This document shows positions 35,638 through 45,984 of a stretch of 64,000 bases of DNA, in pieces (position 1 is the first letter of the stretch; the number at the start of each line of letters is the position of its first letter). The stretch is taken from NCBI GenBank assembly GCA_030285985.1, contig CP127384.1:2778501-2842500 (forward strand). Reading direction: 5' to 3'. The notes beneath the pieces are model-generated. The model saw only the letters and a list, made by a program, of their open reading frames with translations, had not been told where the DNA came from and ran no database searches. The stretch comes from Aquidulcibacter paucihalophilus (GTDB taxonomy: Bacteria; Pseudomonadota; Alphaproteobacteria; Caulobacterales; Caulobacteraceae). A program made the position numbers and the translations under genes.

Positions 35638-37008
35638 TCAGGCGGGACAGCCGTCCGGGCCGCCGCCGCCGAGGTTGGCGGGCTGTTCATCGAGAAGGGG
35701 CGACCAGGCCGGATCGGTGCCCCGGCCCGAGTAGCCGGCCTGTGACACGACGCGCCCCGACAGGTCCACGGTCCACAGGCGGGTGTCCCCGCCCGGCGAC
35801 TGGCGGGCGAACATGATGTAGCGGCCGTTCGGGGCCCAGGACGGGCCTTCCTCGAAATAGCTGGACGACAGGATACGCTCGCCCGAGCCGTCGGTGTTCA
35901 TGACCCCGGTCGAGAACCGGCCGCCGCCCTGTTTGGTGAAGGCGATCAGGTCGCCGCGCGGGCTCCAGTTCGGGGCGGTGTAGAGGCCGCCGCCGCGCGA
36001 GATCGGGCGCTGACCCGTGCCGTCGGCCCGCATGGTGTAGAGCCGGGCGCTGCCCGACCGGTCCGAGGTGAAGACGATCTGGCTGTTGTCCGGCGAGAAG
36101 CTGGGCGAGGTGTCGATGCCCGGGTCGCTGGTCAGGCGGCGCAGCTGGCGGCTCGACAGGTCCATCACATAGACGTCGGTATTGCCGCCGCGAATGATCG
36201 AGAAGGCCATCTTGGACCCGTCGTTCGAGAAGCGCGGGGCCAGCACCTGCCCATCGAACTCGCCCAGGCTCTCGCGCCGGCCGGTCGTCAGGTTGAACAG
36301 ATAGATGCGGCTGTAGTCGCGGCCGAGCGCGACATAGGTGATCTCATTGGGGTCGTTCAGCGAGAAGCGCGGCGACATGATCACCTCGTCGCCCTGGGTC
36401 AGGTAGACGGGGTTGAACCCGTCCTGATCCGAGATGGCGAGGCGCGACAGGCGGTTCAGCTGGGTGCCGCTTTCCGAGACGAAGACCACGCGGCTGTCGA
36501 ACAGGCCGCTCTCGCCGGTCATCCGCTGATAGATCAGGTCGGCGATCTTGTGGCCGATGCGGCGCCACTGCTCGGGCGTGGCGGTGAACTGGTAGGAGGC
36601 CAGTTGGCACTGGCGATAGGGGTCGTACAGGCGGAAGCCGAAGTCGTTGCGGCCGTCCGGCCGGGGCGTCACCGCGCCGTACAGCACCGCCTGGGCCCCG
36701 ATCGAGGTCCACTGCGGGAAGTTGGGCGCATTGGCCAGGGTCAGGCCGGTCTCGACGAAGCCCGCCGGGTCCATCGGCTCGAAATAGCCGGAGCGGCGCA
36801 GGTTCGCGCGGATCACGCCGCTGAGATCGGCACCGTTCTGGCCGTTGAAATTGACCACGGCGATCTGCATCGGCCGCAGCACGCCCTGGTCGATCTCGAC
36901 CTCGACCGGGTCGGTCGACTGCGGCGGAACCGGGGGCGTCTGGGCGGTGGCCGTGCTCACCGTCATCGCCAGAACGGCGACACTGGCCAGAAGTCGGTTC
37001 AAACGCAT
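35638..37008 (-). CDS. tolB: Periplasmic Tol-Pal protein TolB
   Basis: This 456-residue protein has a signal peptide (LLASVAVLAMTVSTATAQ), an N-terminal domain that binds TolA (VLRPMQIAVVNFNGQNGADL) and a six-bladed beta-propeller built of WD40-like PD40 repeats such as RFSNDGSKMAFSIIRGGNTD, SFSPDNSQIVFTSDRSGSAR and NWSPRGDLIAFTKQGGGRFS. ATG 37008 is preferred for GGGAG upstream over a start nine codons earlier. It ends about 120 bp before pal. Confidence 0.96.
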   Translation of the reverse strand: MRLNRLLASVAVLAMTVSTATAQTPPVPPQSTDPVEVEIDQGVLRPMQIAVVNFNGQNGADLSGVIRANLRRSGYFEPMDPAGFVETGLTLANAPNFPQWTSIGAQAVLYGAVTPRPDGRNDFGFRLYDPYRQCQLASYQFTATPEQWRRIGHKIADLIYQRMTGESGLFDSRVVFVSESGTQLNRLSRLAISDQDGFNPVYLTQGDEVIMSPRFSLNDPNEITYVALGRDYSRIYLFNLTTGRRESLGEFDGQVLAPRFSNDGSKMAFSIIRGGNTDVYVMDLSSRQLRRLTSDPGIDTSPSFSPDNSQIVFTSDRSGSARLYTMRADGTGQRPISRGGGLYTAPNWSPRGDLIAFTKQGGGRFSTGVMNTDGSGERILSSSYFEEGPSWAPNGRYIMFARQSPGGDTRLWTVDLSGRVVSQAGYSGRGTDPAWSPLLDEQPANLGGGGPDGCPA

Positions 37009-37135
37009 CAGGGGCTCCCGCAAGTTTCTATCCACGCCACTCCTTATCGCCAGAGCGTGCGCATATGACCAGCATGGCCGTGAATGGGGCGACTTTCAGG
37101 CCCCGTCACGCATTGTCAGGATCGGAACCCGGGCT

Positions 37136-37921
37136 CTAACGGCCCCGACAGGCCCGTTCGGTGACGAAGGTGGGCCGGAACGGGCCGCCGGGGAAGCCGG
37201 CCGGGACCTCGAAGGGTGCCGTCTGGCGGATCGCCCGCACCGCGCTGTCAGCGGCAGCCCGCCACACCGGATCGGATCGGGCGCCGATCAGGGTTGGGCC
37301 GGCCGTGATCCGTCCCCGCTCATCGAGGGTCACATCCATCTGGATGCGCAGGGCATCCGCCCCGGGGATGTCGCAGGGCAGGATCCAGTTCGGATAGACC
37401 TGGTTGAAGATCGCCGTGATCTGCGGACCCGTCGCCCGGGGCGCCGCACCGGCACCGGTTTGACCCGTCGGCGCGCGCGGCCCGGGACGCGGGCCGGGAC
37501 GGGGAGGACCCGCCAGGGAGTCCAGGTCGAGCGTCGGTTCACGCGGCGGCGGCGTCGGGCGGGGAGGCGTCGGCCGAGGCGGCGTGGGCCGCGGCGGCGT
37601 CGGCCGCGGGGGCGTCGCCTTTTTGACCGGGGCTGGTGCCGGAGTTGGCCGCGGCGGGGCGGGCAACGGTTCCGGCGGGACCGGCTCGGGCGGGGTCGGG
37701 GCGACCGGCGCGGTGGCGGCGTCTTCCGTGATCAGTTCATTGTCGGGATTGTCGGCCGCGGCGGCCTCGATCACGGTCTCGGAGACGATGGACACGGGGA
37801 CGGCGCTTTCGACGTCCAGCGGCGCGCGCGTGAAGCCCAGCAGGCCGTAGCCGACCACGGCCAGAACCACCGCCGCGTGGACGGCGATGGAGGCCAGCAG
37901 CGAGGACCCGGGCCGCTCCAA
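37136..37921 (-). CDS. tolA: TolA-like energy transducer with Pro-rich linker
   Basis: This 261-residue protein has one N-terminal transmembrane segment (LLASIAVHAAVVLAVVGYGL), a linker with tandem PRPTP repeats (about residues 85-130, encoded by repeated 15-bp units) and a C-terminal domain (QVYPNWILPCDIPGADALRI, TLDERGRITAGPTLIGARSD). It connects the TolQR motor to TolB and Pal. The linker is short and Pro-rich rather than the long Ala/Lys helix of enterobacterial TolA. It is four bases after tolR, which fixes the assignment. Confidence 0.88.
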   Translation of the reverse strand: MERPGSSLLASIAVHAAVVLAVVGYGLLGFTRAPLDVESAVPVSIVSETVIEAAAADNPDNELITEDAATAPVAPTPPEPVPPEPLPAPPRPTPAPAPVKKATPPRPTPPRPTPPRPTPPRPTPPPREPTLDLDSLAGPPRPGPRPGPRAPTGQTGAGAAPRATGPQITAIFNQVYPNWILPCDIPGADALRIQMDVTLDERGRITAGPTLIGARSDPVWRAAADSAVRAIRQTAPFEVPAGFPGGPFRPTFVTERACRGR

Positions 37922-37925
37922 GCCG

Positions 37926-38393
37926 TCAGCCCTCCACGTCCGTCGGGGCGCCGCCGGCGGTGTCGGTGATCAGGTTCAGCTTGGTGAAACCGGCCGAGGA
38001 CAGGCGCGCCATGACGCGGGCCACGGCCTGGTAGGGTGCCCGGCCGTCGCCGCGCACGGACACGGCCTTCTCGCGGCCGTCCGGACCGGCGGCTTCCGCC
38101 ACGGTCAGCACCAGACGATCGAAGCTGACCTCACCCTCGCCGACATAGATGGCACCGTCGCGCTTGATCGAGATCACCACCGGATCATCCGAGGCGTCGA
38201 CCGCGCTGGCATCCGTCTTGGGCAGTTCCACCGGCACGGCCACGTTCAGCAGCGGCGCGGAGATCATGAAGATGATCAGCAGCACCAGCATCACGTCGAC
38301 CAGCGGCGTGACATTGATCTCACTGAGCGGCCGTTTGCGCGGCCGTCTGCGGCCCCGGACGTGTCCGCTGCCGCCGCCTCCTGCGAGGGCCAT
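37926..38393 (-). CDS. tolR: Tol-Pal proton-channel subunit TolR (ExbD family)
   Basis: This 155-residue protein has a basic N-terminus (RGRRRPRKRPLSEINVTPLV), one transmembrane helix with the essential Asp in TPLVDVMLVLLIIFMISAP, and a periplasmic domain (DRLVLTVAEAAG, YQAVARVMARLSSAGFTKLN). With TolQ it uses the proton gradient to drive TolA. It starts two bases after the tolQ stop. Confidence 0.96.
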   Translation of the reverse strand: MALAGGGGSGHVRGRRRPRKRPLSEINVTPLVDVMLVLLIIFMISAPLLNVAVPVELPKTDASAVDASDDPVVISIKRDGAIYVGEGEVSFDRLVLTVAEAAGPDGREKAVSVRGDGRAPYQAVARVMARLSSAGFTKLNLITDTAGGAPTDVEG

Positions 38394-38395
38394 GC

Positions 38396-39124
<729 letters not shown>

Positions 39125-39223
39125 TCAGGCGTCCTTCCGTCTGGCCGTCCACTGTGCACCGGACGGGCGTGGCGGTTGTGTGGCGGTTTGAGCCGGGTCT
39201 AGCGAGGTGTGGCCGCGACGTCA

Positions 39224-39242
39224 CCTGTCTGCACGTGACAGG
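39224..39242. repeat. Short inverted repeat between ybgC and tolQ
   Basis: CCTGTC and GACAGG flank seven bases, about 13 bp after the ybgC stop and 100 bp upstream of tolQ. It may be a weak transcription terminator of ybgC or an operator for tolQ; there is no T-run. Confidence 0.3.
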
Positions 39243-39254
39243 CGGGCGAAATGG

Positions 39255-39710
39255 TCAAGCTTCGCGCGCCAGCCACGGTCCGACCTTGTCGACCAGGGCG
39301 CGGCCCGGCCGGCGGGGCCGCCCGTCCATGTGGATGCAGACCACCTCGACCTCGGCCCGGCACAGGACGTCGTCTCCGCGGCTGATGGCCTGGGAGATCA
39401 GCAGGCGCGGCCCCTTCACGGCGTCATAGTGGGTGCGCACCACCAGCTGGTCGTCGATCCGGGCCGGCTTGAGGAAATGCAGCCCCATCTTCGAGACCAC
39501 GAAGGCCATGGGCTGGTCGCCGTCCAGAAGCTCGGCGTGGCCGATCCCCATCAGCCGCAGGCAGTCGGACCGGCCGCGCTCGAAATAGCGGACATAGTTG
39601 GCGTGATAGACCAGACCGGTGAAGTCGGTGTCCTCGTAATAGACCCGGACCGGCAGGCGATGCTCGCGGCCCTCGAACCGGCCGGCTGTGGGTGTATCGG
39701 GCGTCGTCAC
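39255..39710 (-). CDS. ybgC: Tol-Pal-associated acyl-CoA thioesterase YbgC
   Basis: This 151-residue hotdog-fold thioesterase has the family signature DTDFTGLVYHANYVRYFERG with the catalytic Asp and His. The GTG start at 39710 overlaps the stop of the upstream gene (GTGA). It hydrolyses acyl-CoA or acyl-ACP thioesters and is the usual first gene of tol-pal clusters. Confidence 0.94.
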   Translation of the reverse strand: MTTPDTPTAGRFEGREHRLPVRVYYEDTDFTGLVYHANYVRYFERGRSDCLRLMGIGHAELLDGDQPMAFVVSKMGLHFLKPARIDDQLVVRTHYDAVKGPRLLISQAISRGDDVLCRAEVEVVCIHMDGRPRRPGRALVDKVGPWLAREA

Positions 39711-40087
39711 GGGACAGCCCGCACGGCCGGCGGTTCCGGGAAGCCCGGACAGTCGGCGGCGATCATGGCGCGGAACTCGCCGTTCAACGGATCCTGGCTC
39801 AGCAGCATCCGCTTGGGACGGGAGATGAAGCCCACGGCCCGTCCGCCGCGTTCGGCCGCGATATAGCCGCAGACCACCCGGCCCCGCCCCGGCTCGATCA
39901 GCTGGACCTCCGCCGTCCGTCCCAGCTGTTCGCGCGCCTGCCGCAGCACGCGACGCGAGGCGGGCTCCTCGGTGAAGCCGCCGCCCGAGCCCTGGGTGAA
40001 GAACCACAGCGCCAGCGCGCCAAGCACGACCACCGCCACGCCCAGCACCGCGATCAGCCTGTCGATTCGTATCGCCCGTCGCGCCAT
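39707..40087 (-). CDS. Small membrane-anchored hypothetical protein
   Basis: This 126-residue protein starts at ATG 40087 with AGGAGG four bases upstream. One N-terminal transmembrane segment (IAVLGVAVVVLGALALWFFT) is followed by an extracytoplasmic domain (QAREQLGRTAEVQLIEPGRG, VVCGYIAAERGGRAVGFISR, and a second Cys in IAADCPGFP). The two Cys could form a disulfide. It overlaps ybgC by four bases. I know no function for it. Confidence 0.7.
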   Translation of the reverse strand: MARRAIRIDRLIAVLGVAVVVLGALALWFFTQGSGGGFTEEPASRRVLRQAREQLGRTAEVQLIEPGRGRVVCGYIAAERGGRAVGFISRPKRMLLSQDPLNGEFRAMIAADCPGFPEPPAVRAVP

Positions 40088-40199
40088 GCAGCCTCCTGAC
40101 CCCCGACCATGCCGGGGTTCGGGCGGGACGTGAAGCCCGCCCATGGATTGGAGCGTCATGCGGCGGATGCTAGGCCTTGGCGGTTCGAACGGAGGGGTG

Positions 40200-41735
40200 A
40201 TGCGACGCAACGCTCTGGCCTTGGCCCTGACCGCCTCACTGGCGACCGCGATCCCCCTGCAGGCGCAGACGCCCGCCCCGGCGCCCGCCGCCGCGCCGGC
40301 CCCCTCGACGCTTGAGGACGCCATCCCGGTCATCGACGCCGCCTTCGACCGCTGGCAGGCCAACGCCCACGCGCCCGGACTGGTCTATGGCGTGGTGCAG
40401 GACGGCCGGATCATCCACCTGCGCACGGCGGGCGTCCGCACCGTCGACGGCCCCGCGGTGAAGCCGGACACCCTGTTCCGCATCGCCTCCATGTCCAAGG
40501 CCTTCACCGCCCTGGCGATCCTCAAGCTGCGCGACGAGGGCCTGCTGTCGCTCGATGACCTGGCCGAAACCCATGTGCCGGAGATGCGGGCCTGGTCTTA
40601 CCAGACCGCCGATTCCCCGCGCATCCGCATCCGCGACCTGCTCAACCACACGGGCGGCTTCGTCACCGATGATCCCTGGGGCGACCGCCAGCAGGTCCTG
40701 ACCGAGGCCGCGTTCACCCGCATGCTGACCGAGGGCGTGCCCTTCACCCGCGCACCGCAGACGGCGTTCGAATATTCCAATTTCGGCTACGCCCTGCTGG
40801 GGCGGATCGTCACCAATGTCTCGGGCCGGCCCTACAACGCGTACATCGAGGCCGAGATCATGCGGCCGCTGGGCATGACCTCCAGCGGCTATGACGTCTT
40901 CGCTTCGCCGCAGGACCAGCGCGCCCTCGGCTATCGCTGGGAGAACGACGCCTGGTCGCGCGAGCCCGACATGCGGCACGGCGTCTTCGGCTCCATGGGC
41001 GGGGTCCAGACCAACGCCCCCGACTATGCGAAATGGATCACCTTCCTCCTGTCCGCCTGGCCCGCCCGCGACGACCCGGAGACCGGCCCCGTCCGCCGCT
41101 CGACCGTGCGCGAGATGGCGACCGGCTCGAACTTCGTCTCCGCCAGTGTGCGCACCCTGCCCGACGGTTCGCCCTGCCCGGTCGCCGTCGCCTACGGCAT
41201 GGGGCTGAGGGTGTCGGCCGACTGCGAGCTTGGACAGGTCCTGGCCCACGGCGGCGGTTATCCCGGCTACGGCTCCTACATGATCCTGATGCCGGACCGG
41301 CGGACGGGCCTGTTCGCCTTCGCCAACCGCACCTACGCCGGCCCCTCGGCTCCGCTGCTCGAGGCCGCTTCCACCCTCGTCCGCGCCGGCCGGGCCCCCG
41401 TCCGGCCGCTGGAGACCAGCGACATCCTCGCCGAACGCTATGTCGACCTCGGCCGCATCTGGGCCGCCGGAGACGTCGCTATCGCGCAGGACCGGCTGGC
41501 GATGAATTTCCTGATGGACCGGTCCGTCGACAACTGGCGGACCGTGCTGGACGTGCTCAAGACCGACGCCGGTGCCTGCGCGACCGACGCCCCGATCACC
41601 CCCACGGGCGCCCTGTCCGGGACCTTCCGCTGGACCTGCGACAAGGGCGTGATCGATGGCCGACTGCTGCTGGCCCCGACGACGCCCGTCACCATCCAGG
41701 CGCTGAATTTCCGCCTGACCCCGACCGCGCCCTAG
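40200..41735 (+). CDS. Exported serine hydrolase of the beta-lactamase/D-Ala-D-Ala peptidase fold
   Basis: This 511-residue protein has a signal peptide (RRNALALALTASLATAIPLQ). The fold motifs are SxxK in RIASMSKAFTALAI, YxN in FEYSNFGYALLGRI and HGG in VLAHGGGYPGYGSYMILMPD. Such class-C-like enzymes act as esterases, peptidases or transacylases; true beta-lactamase activity is not implied. ATG 40200 gives the best signal peptide; in-frame ATGs at 40143 and 40158 are alternatives. The C-terminal 110 residues resemble an accessory domain. The gene abuts ruvB tail to tail with no intervening base. Confidence 0.85.
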   Translation: MRRNALALALTASLATAIPLQAQTPAPAPAAAPAPSTLEDAIPVIDAAFDRWQANAHAPGLVYGVVQDGRIIHLRTAGVRTVDGPAVKPDTLFRIASMSKAFTALAILKLRDEGLLSLDDLAETHVPEMRAWSYQTADSPRIRIRDLLNHTGGFVTDDPWGDRQQVLTEAAFTRMLTEGVPFTRAPQTAFEYSNFGYALLGRIVTNVSGRPYNAYIEAEIMRPLGMTSSGYDVFASPQDQRALGYRWENDAWSREPDMRHGVFGSMGGVQTNAPDYAKWITFLLSAWPARDDPETGPVRRSTVREMATGSNFVSASVRTLPDGSPCPVAVAYGMGLRVSADCELGQVLAHGGGYPGYGSYMILMPDRRTGLFAFANRTYAGPSAPLLEAASTLVRAGRAPVRPLETSDILAERYVDLGRIWAAGDVAIAQDRLAMNFLMDRSVDNWRTVLDVLKTDAGACATDAPITPTGALSGTFRWTCDKGVIDGRLLLAPTTPVTIQALNFRLTPTAP

Positions 41736-42770
41736 CTATTCGAACAGGGCGGTCTGCCCCGCCCCCGCCGGCTTCGGCGGCTCGGCAAGGCCGAGGTGGG
41801 CGTAGGCGCGTGCACAGGCCATCCGTCCCCTTGGGGTGCGCTGGATGAAGCCCTGCTGCAGCAGATAGGGTTCGATCACATCCTCGACGGCATCGCGCGC
41901 CTCGGCGATGGCCGCCGCCAGCGTATCCATTCCGACCGGCCCGCCGCCGTAGTTTTCGATCAGGGCCTTCAGGAAGCGGCGGTCGAGGCTGTCCAGCCCC
42001 GCCTCGTCCACCTCCAGCCGCGCCAGCGCCCGCGCCGCCGCCAGCCGGTCGATCACCGGCGACCCTTCTGCCTCGGCGAAGTCGCGCACCCGGCGCAGCA
42101 GCCGACCGGCCACGCGCGGCGTGCCCCGCGAGCGGCTGGCGATCTCGCGCGCGCCCTCGTCATTGATGCCGACACCCAGCTTGCGGGCCGCCCCGGTGAT
42201 CACCCGGACCAGCTCCTCGGGCGTGTAGAACTCCAGCCGCAGCGGAATGCCGAACCGGTCCCGCAGCGGCGTGGCCAGCAGCCCCGCCCGCGTCGTCGCC
42301 CCGACGAGGGTGAAGGGCGCCAGATCGATCCGCACCGACCGCGCCGACGGGCCCTCGCCGATGATCAGGTCCAGTACATGGTCCTCCATGGCGGGATAGA
42401 GGATCTCCTCGACCGTCGGCGCCAGGCGGTGGATCTCGTCGATGAACAGCACGTCGCGCGGTTCGAGATTGGTCAGTATGGCCGCCAGATCGCCGGCCTT
42501 GGCGAGAATCGGCCCCGAGGTGGCCCGGAACCCCACGCCGAGCTCCCGCGCCACGATCTGCGCCAGCGTTGTCTTGCCCAGCCCCGGCGGGCCGAACAGC
42601 AGGACATGGTCCAGCGACTCGCCGCGCCCCCGCGCCGCGTCGATGAAGACCTTGAGATTGCCCTTGGCCTGCTCCTGGCCGACGAACTCCGACAGGGTCT
42701 GCGGCCGCAGGGCGCGGTCGTGGCCTTCGCCCGGCGCGGGGTCCCCCGAGATGATCCGGTCCTCGCTCAC
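41736..42770 (-). CDS. ruvB: Holliday-junction helicase RuvB
   Basis: This 344-residue AAA+ motor drives branch migration with RuvA. It begins [20 protein letters not shown]. Walker A is [15 protein letters not shown], Walker [11 protein letters not shown], sensor 1 VGATTRAG and the arginine finger region [20 protein letters not shown]. The winged-helix domain ends [13 protein letters not shown]. It overlaps ruvA by four bases. Confidence 0.98.
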   Translation of the reverse strand: MSEDRIISGDPAPGEGHDRALRPQTLSEFVGQEQAKGNLKVFIDAARGRGESLDHVLLFGPPGLGKTTLAQIVARELGVGFRATSGPILAKAGDLAAILTNLEPRDVLFIDEIHRLAPTVEEILYPAMEDHVLDLIIGEGPSARSVRIDLAPFTLVGATTRAGLLATPLRDRFGIPLRLEFYTPEELVRVITGAARKLGVGINDEGAREIASRSRGTPRVAGRLLRRVRDFAEAEGSPVIDRLAAARALARLEVDEAGLDSLDRRFLKALIENYGGGPVGMDTLAAAIAEARDAVEDVIEPYLLQQGFIQRTPRGRMACARAYAHLGLAEPPKPAGAGQTALFE

Positions 42771-43384
42771 CGCCCCAGCTCCTGCAGGGCCGCGCGGATG
42801 ACCGCCGACAGATCCGCCTCATCGCCCAGCCGGATCAGCGCCTGATCGACCGCGCGGCGGGCGTTGACCTCGGCCACGCCCAGCCCCAGCAGGGCCGACA
42901 CGGCCTCGCCCGTGACGCTGGGCGCCGGCGGCGCGACCTCGGCATGGACGCCGGGCGCGCTCGGCGTGAACGACGCATCCCCCAGCGGCTTGCCCTTGAG
43001 TTCGGTGACGATGCGCAGGGCCAGCTTCGGCCCGACGCCATTGGCCCGCGCCACCGCCGCCTTGTCCTCGCGCGCCACCGCCGCCGCCAGCTCGCCGGGC
43101 GGCAGGACGTCCAGCACCGACAGGGCCGCCTTGGGCCCTACGCCCTGGATGGCGGTCAGCGTCGTGAAGGCCCGGCGCTCGTCGCGGGTCAGGAAGCCGT
43201 ACAGCCGCGGCCCGCTCTCGGCGTTCCAATTCGACTCGATATGCAGGGTCGCCTCGTCGCCCGGCGCCGGCAGCCGGCCCAGCGTCCGCGCCCCGCAGGC
43301 CACCACATAGCCCACGCCGGCGCAGTCGATCAGGCAGTGGTCCGCCTCGACCTCGGCCAGCACGCCTCTGAGACGACCGATCAT
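42767..43384 (-). CDS. ruvA: Holliday-junction DNA-binding protein RuvA
   Basis: This 205-residue protein has the OB-fold domain ([20 protein letters not shown]), paired helix-hairpin-helix motifs ([40 protein letters not shown]) and a RuvB-binding C-terminal domain ([20 protein letters not shown]). It overlaps both ruvC and ruvB by four bases in the order ruvC-ruvA-ruvB. Confidence 0.97.
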   Translation of the reverse strand: MIGRLRGVLAEVEADHCLIDCAGVGYVVACGARTLGRLPAPGDEATLHIESNWNAESGPRLYGFLTRDERRAFTTLTAIQGVGPKAALSVLDVLPPGELAAAVAREDKAAVARANGVGPKLALRIVTELKGKPLGDASFTPSAPGVHAEVAPPAPSVTGEAVSALLGLGVAEVNARRAVDQALIRLGDEADLSAVIRAALQELGR

Positions 43385-43905
43385 GCGGCGCCTCGCAACG
43401 TCGTCAGAAGCGCCCGCTTGCGCATCTGTGCGTGGGTGATCGCCACGGCCAGGGCATCGGCGGCGTCCGCCTTCACATCCCCTGCGGCCGGCAGAAGCCG
43501 CTTCACCATGAAGGCGATCTGGGTCTTGTCGGCATGGCCCGCGCCGACCACCGCCTTCTTGATCAGGTTCGGCGAATACTCCGCCACGCTCAGCCCGTGC
43601 CGGGCCGGTGCCAGCATCACGGCCGCCCGGGCATGGCCCAGCTTCAGCGTCGAAACCGGGTTCATATTGACGAACACCTCCTCGATCGCGGCCTCGTCAC
43701 ATCCCTGATTGACGCAGACCTGACCGACGGCCTCCAGCAGGAACAGCAGCCGCTCACTGAACGGCGCGGCCTCGGGCGGTGCGATGACCCCATGCGCGAT
43801 CCAGCGCAGGCGCGCCCCTTCGGCCGCCACCACGCCCCAGCCGGTGCGGCGCAGACCGGGGTCCAGTCCCAGGATTCGAGTCGTTCCGTTCGTCATTCGT
43901 TCCAT
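43381..43905 (-). CDS. ruvC: Holliday-junction endonuclease RuvC
   Basis: This 174-residue resolvase has the RNase-H-fold acidic residues: Asp in [16 protein letters not shown], Glu in [13 protein letters not shown] and the Asp pair in [18 protein letters not shown] six bases before ATG 43905 supports that start; an ATG three codons later is possible. It is the first gene of ruvCAB. Confidence 0.96.
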   Translation of the reverse strand: MERMTNGTTRILGLDPGLRRTGWGVVAAEGARLRWIAHGVIAPPEAAPFSERLLFLLEAVGQVCVNQGCDEAAIEEVFVNMNPVSTLKLGHARAAVMLAPARHGLSVAEYSPNLIKKAVVGAGHADKTQIAFMVKRLLPAAGDVKADAADALAVAITHAQMRKRALLTTLRGAA

Positions 43906-43941
43906 TCATGCCTCAAACGAGGTTGACGAACAATGACCGGC

Positions 43942-44337
43942 CTATTCCGTCGTGGTCCCGTCGAAATGCTCTTCCTTCGCGTCCGCCTCGGCCTTGGTGG
44001 CGCGGACCACGCCGTCGCGGTGCTCGGGCGGGCCGTAGAGGGAGTAGAGGCTCAGCGGCGCGTCGCCGGTGTTGATCACATTGTGCCGGGCGCCGGCGGG
44101 TACGATGATGGCGTCATCGTCCTTGATCGGGGTCCGCTTGCCGTCGATCAGGACCTCGCCCGAACCGGATTCGATGCGGAAGAACTGGTCGCGGTCCTCG
44201 TGGACCTCCTCGCCGATCTCGTCACCCGGCTGCAGGGCCATCAGCACCAGCTGCAGATATTGGCCGGTGTAGAGGACGCGCCGGAAGTCGGTGTTCTCGG
44301 TGGTCAGGGTCTCGATGTTGTCGACGAAGCCTTGCAT
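43942..44337 (-). CDS. Cupin-domain protein
   Basis: This 131-residue single-cupin protein has both cupin motifs: motif 1 GEEVHEDRDQFFRIESGSGE, with metal-ligand positions His and Glu though one is atypical, and motif 2 AIIVPAGARHNVINTGDAPL with His. Small cupins bind metals or sugars and act as isomerases, dioxygenases or sensors; the substrate cannot be told. It ends 37 bp before ruvC on the same strand. Confidence 0.82.
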   Translation of the reverse strand: MQGFVDNIETLTTENTDFRRVLYTGQYLQLVLMALQPGDEIGEEVHEDRDQFFRIESGSGEVLIDGKRTPIKDDDAIIVPAGARHNVINTGDAPLSLYSLYGPPEHRDGVVRATKAEADAKEEHFDGTTTE

Positions 44338-44505
44338 GGGGGTCCTTGATCAGCAGGTCTGGAATGTGACGGTGAAAGCGGGAGTCGCGGGACACGGGCC
44401 AGGATGCGAAGGCCGGTCCCTCCCACGGCAACGGTCGTGCGGGCCTGCTGTTCCGCCGTCGCCCGTTCCGCGCTAGCGTCCAGGCCGGATCAGGAGGAGG
44501 CGGCG

Positions 44506-45975
44506 ATGTCGGGTTCAGGTGGAGCGGTCGTCGTGGCAATGACGCGACGGGTTCGCGTGGCGATCGCACTGTTCGTGGTCGCGGCGCTCTCCATCGACTT
44601 CGGCGCATTCCGCGCCCAGGCCCAGACGGTCGCGCCGCGCCCGGACCAGCTCGCCTTCCGCGCCCTCTATGAGGAGCTGGTCGAAACCAACACCACCCTG
44701 TCGCAAGGCAGCTGCACCCTCGCTGCGGAGCGGATGGGTGCCCGCCTGCTCGCCGCCGGCTATCCGGCCGCCGACGTGCGCGTGCTGGCCACGCCCGAGC
44801 GCCCGAAGGACGGCAATCTCGCCGCCGTTCTGCGCGGCTCGGACCCTGCCGCGCCGGCCCTGCTGCTTCTGGCCCACATCGACGTCGTCGAGGCGAACCG
44901 CGCCGACTGGGACCGTGATCCCTTCACCCTGATCGAGGAGGGCGGCTATTTCTACGCGCGCGGCGCGGTCGACGACAAAGCCCAGGCCGCCGTCTGGGTC
45001 GACACCCTGATCCGCCTCAAGGCCGAGGGGTTCATCCCGCGGCAGGACATCAAGATCGCCCTGACCTGCGGCGAGGAATCCCCGGACGTCTGGAACGGCG
45101 TCGAATGGCTGCTGGCGACCCATCCCGATGCGCTCAGCGCGGGCTTTGCCCTGAATGAGGGCGCGCGCAGCCGGCTCGATGACGAAGGCAACCGTATCGC
45201 CCTCGAAGTCCAGGCCGGCGAAAAAGTCTATCAGGACTTCCAGCTGGAGATCACCAATCCGGGCGGCCACTCATCGCGCCCCCTGCCGGACAACGCCATC
45301 GACCGGCTCGCAAACGGGCTTGTGCGTCTGTGGGACCAGCCCTTCCCGCTCGAGGTCAATTCCACGGTCCGGGCCTATCTGGTCGCCATGGCGGAAGTCA
45401 CGCCCGGCCTCGCCGCCGACATGCTCGCCGTCGCCGCTGAACGGCCGGATGCCGCCGCCGCCGGACGGCTGTCCGCCGCCGATCCCGGCTTCAATGCCAT
45501 GCTGCGGACGACCTGCACCCCGACCATGGTCAACGCAGGCCATGCGCCCAACGCCCTGCCGCAGCGCGCCCGTGCCAACATCAATTGCCGCATCCTGCCC
45601 GGACATACGGCGGCCGAGGTCAAGGCCGATCTGGAGCGGATGATCGCTGATCCCGGCATTGCGGTGACCCTGATCGGCGAACCCGATCCGGTGTCGACGC
45701 CCCCGCCCCTGACGCCAGCCATTGTCGATCCTATCATTGCGGCGGCGGCCAGGCATTGGCCGGGTGTGCCGATGATCCCCGCCATGGCGACGGGCGCCAC
45801 CGATGGCCGCTTCACCAACGCCGCCGGTATTCCGACCTATGGGGTGACCGGCATGTTCTACGACCCCGACGGTGGCGGGACCCACGGTCTGAACGAGCGG
45901 ATCCGCGTCCGCTCGCTCTACGAAGGTCGGGACTTCCTGTACGATCTTGTGAAGGCCTATACGGGCCAGCCGTGA
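44506..45975 (+). CDS. Exported M20-family metallopeptidase
   Basis: This 489-residue protein starts at ATG 44506 behind AGGAGGAGG, with a second ATG 11 codons later. A signal segment (VAIALFVVAALSIDFGAFRA) is followed by the M20 catalytic domain: His/Asp in LLLLAHIDVVEANR, bridging Asp in YFYARGAVDDKAQ, Glu pair in LTCGEESPD and a late His in DGGGTHGLNER. A dimerisation domain lies in between (about 220-330, with ITNPGGHSSRPLPDNAID). It probably cleaves small peptides in the periplasm. Confidence 0.88.
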   Translation: MSGSGGAVVVAMTRRVRVAIALFVVAALSIDFGAFRAQAQTVAPRPDQLAFRALYEELVETNTTLSQGSCTLAAERMGARLLAAGYPAADVRVLATPERPKDGNLAAVLRGSDPAAPALLLLAHIDVVEANRADWDRDPFTLIEEGGYFYARGAVDDKAQAAVWVDTLIRLKAEGFIPRQDIKIALTCGEESPDVWNGVEWLLATHPDALSAGFALNEGARSRLDDEGNRIALEVQAGEKVYQDFQLEITNPGGHSSRPLPDNAIDRLANGLVRLWDQPFPLEVNSTVRAYLVAMAEVTPGLAADMLAVAAERPDAAAAGRLSAADPGFNAMLRTTCTPTMVNAGHAPNALPQRARANINCRILPGHTAAEVKADLERMIADPGIAVTLIGEPDPVSTPPPLTPAIVDPIIAAAARHWPGVPMIPAMATGATDGRFTNAAGIPTYGVTGMFYDPDGGGTHGLNERIRVRSLYEGRDFLYDLVKAYTGQP

Positions 45976-45984
45976 GGCGTTGCC

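Noticed and set aside
40088..40199. Starting the serine hydrolase at the ATG at 40143.
   Set aside because: That start puts 19 residues before the signal peptide and has no ribosome site; ATG 40200 gives a normal signal sequence.
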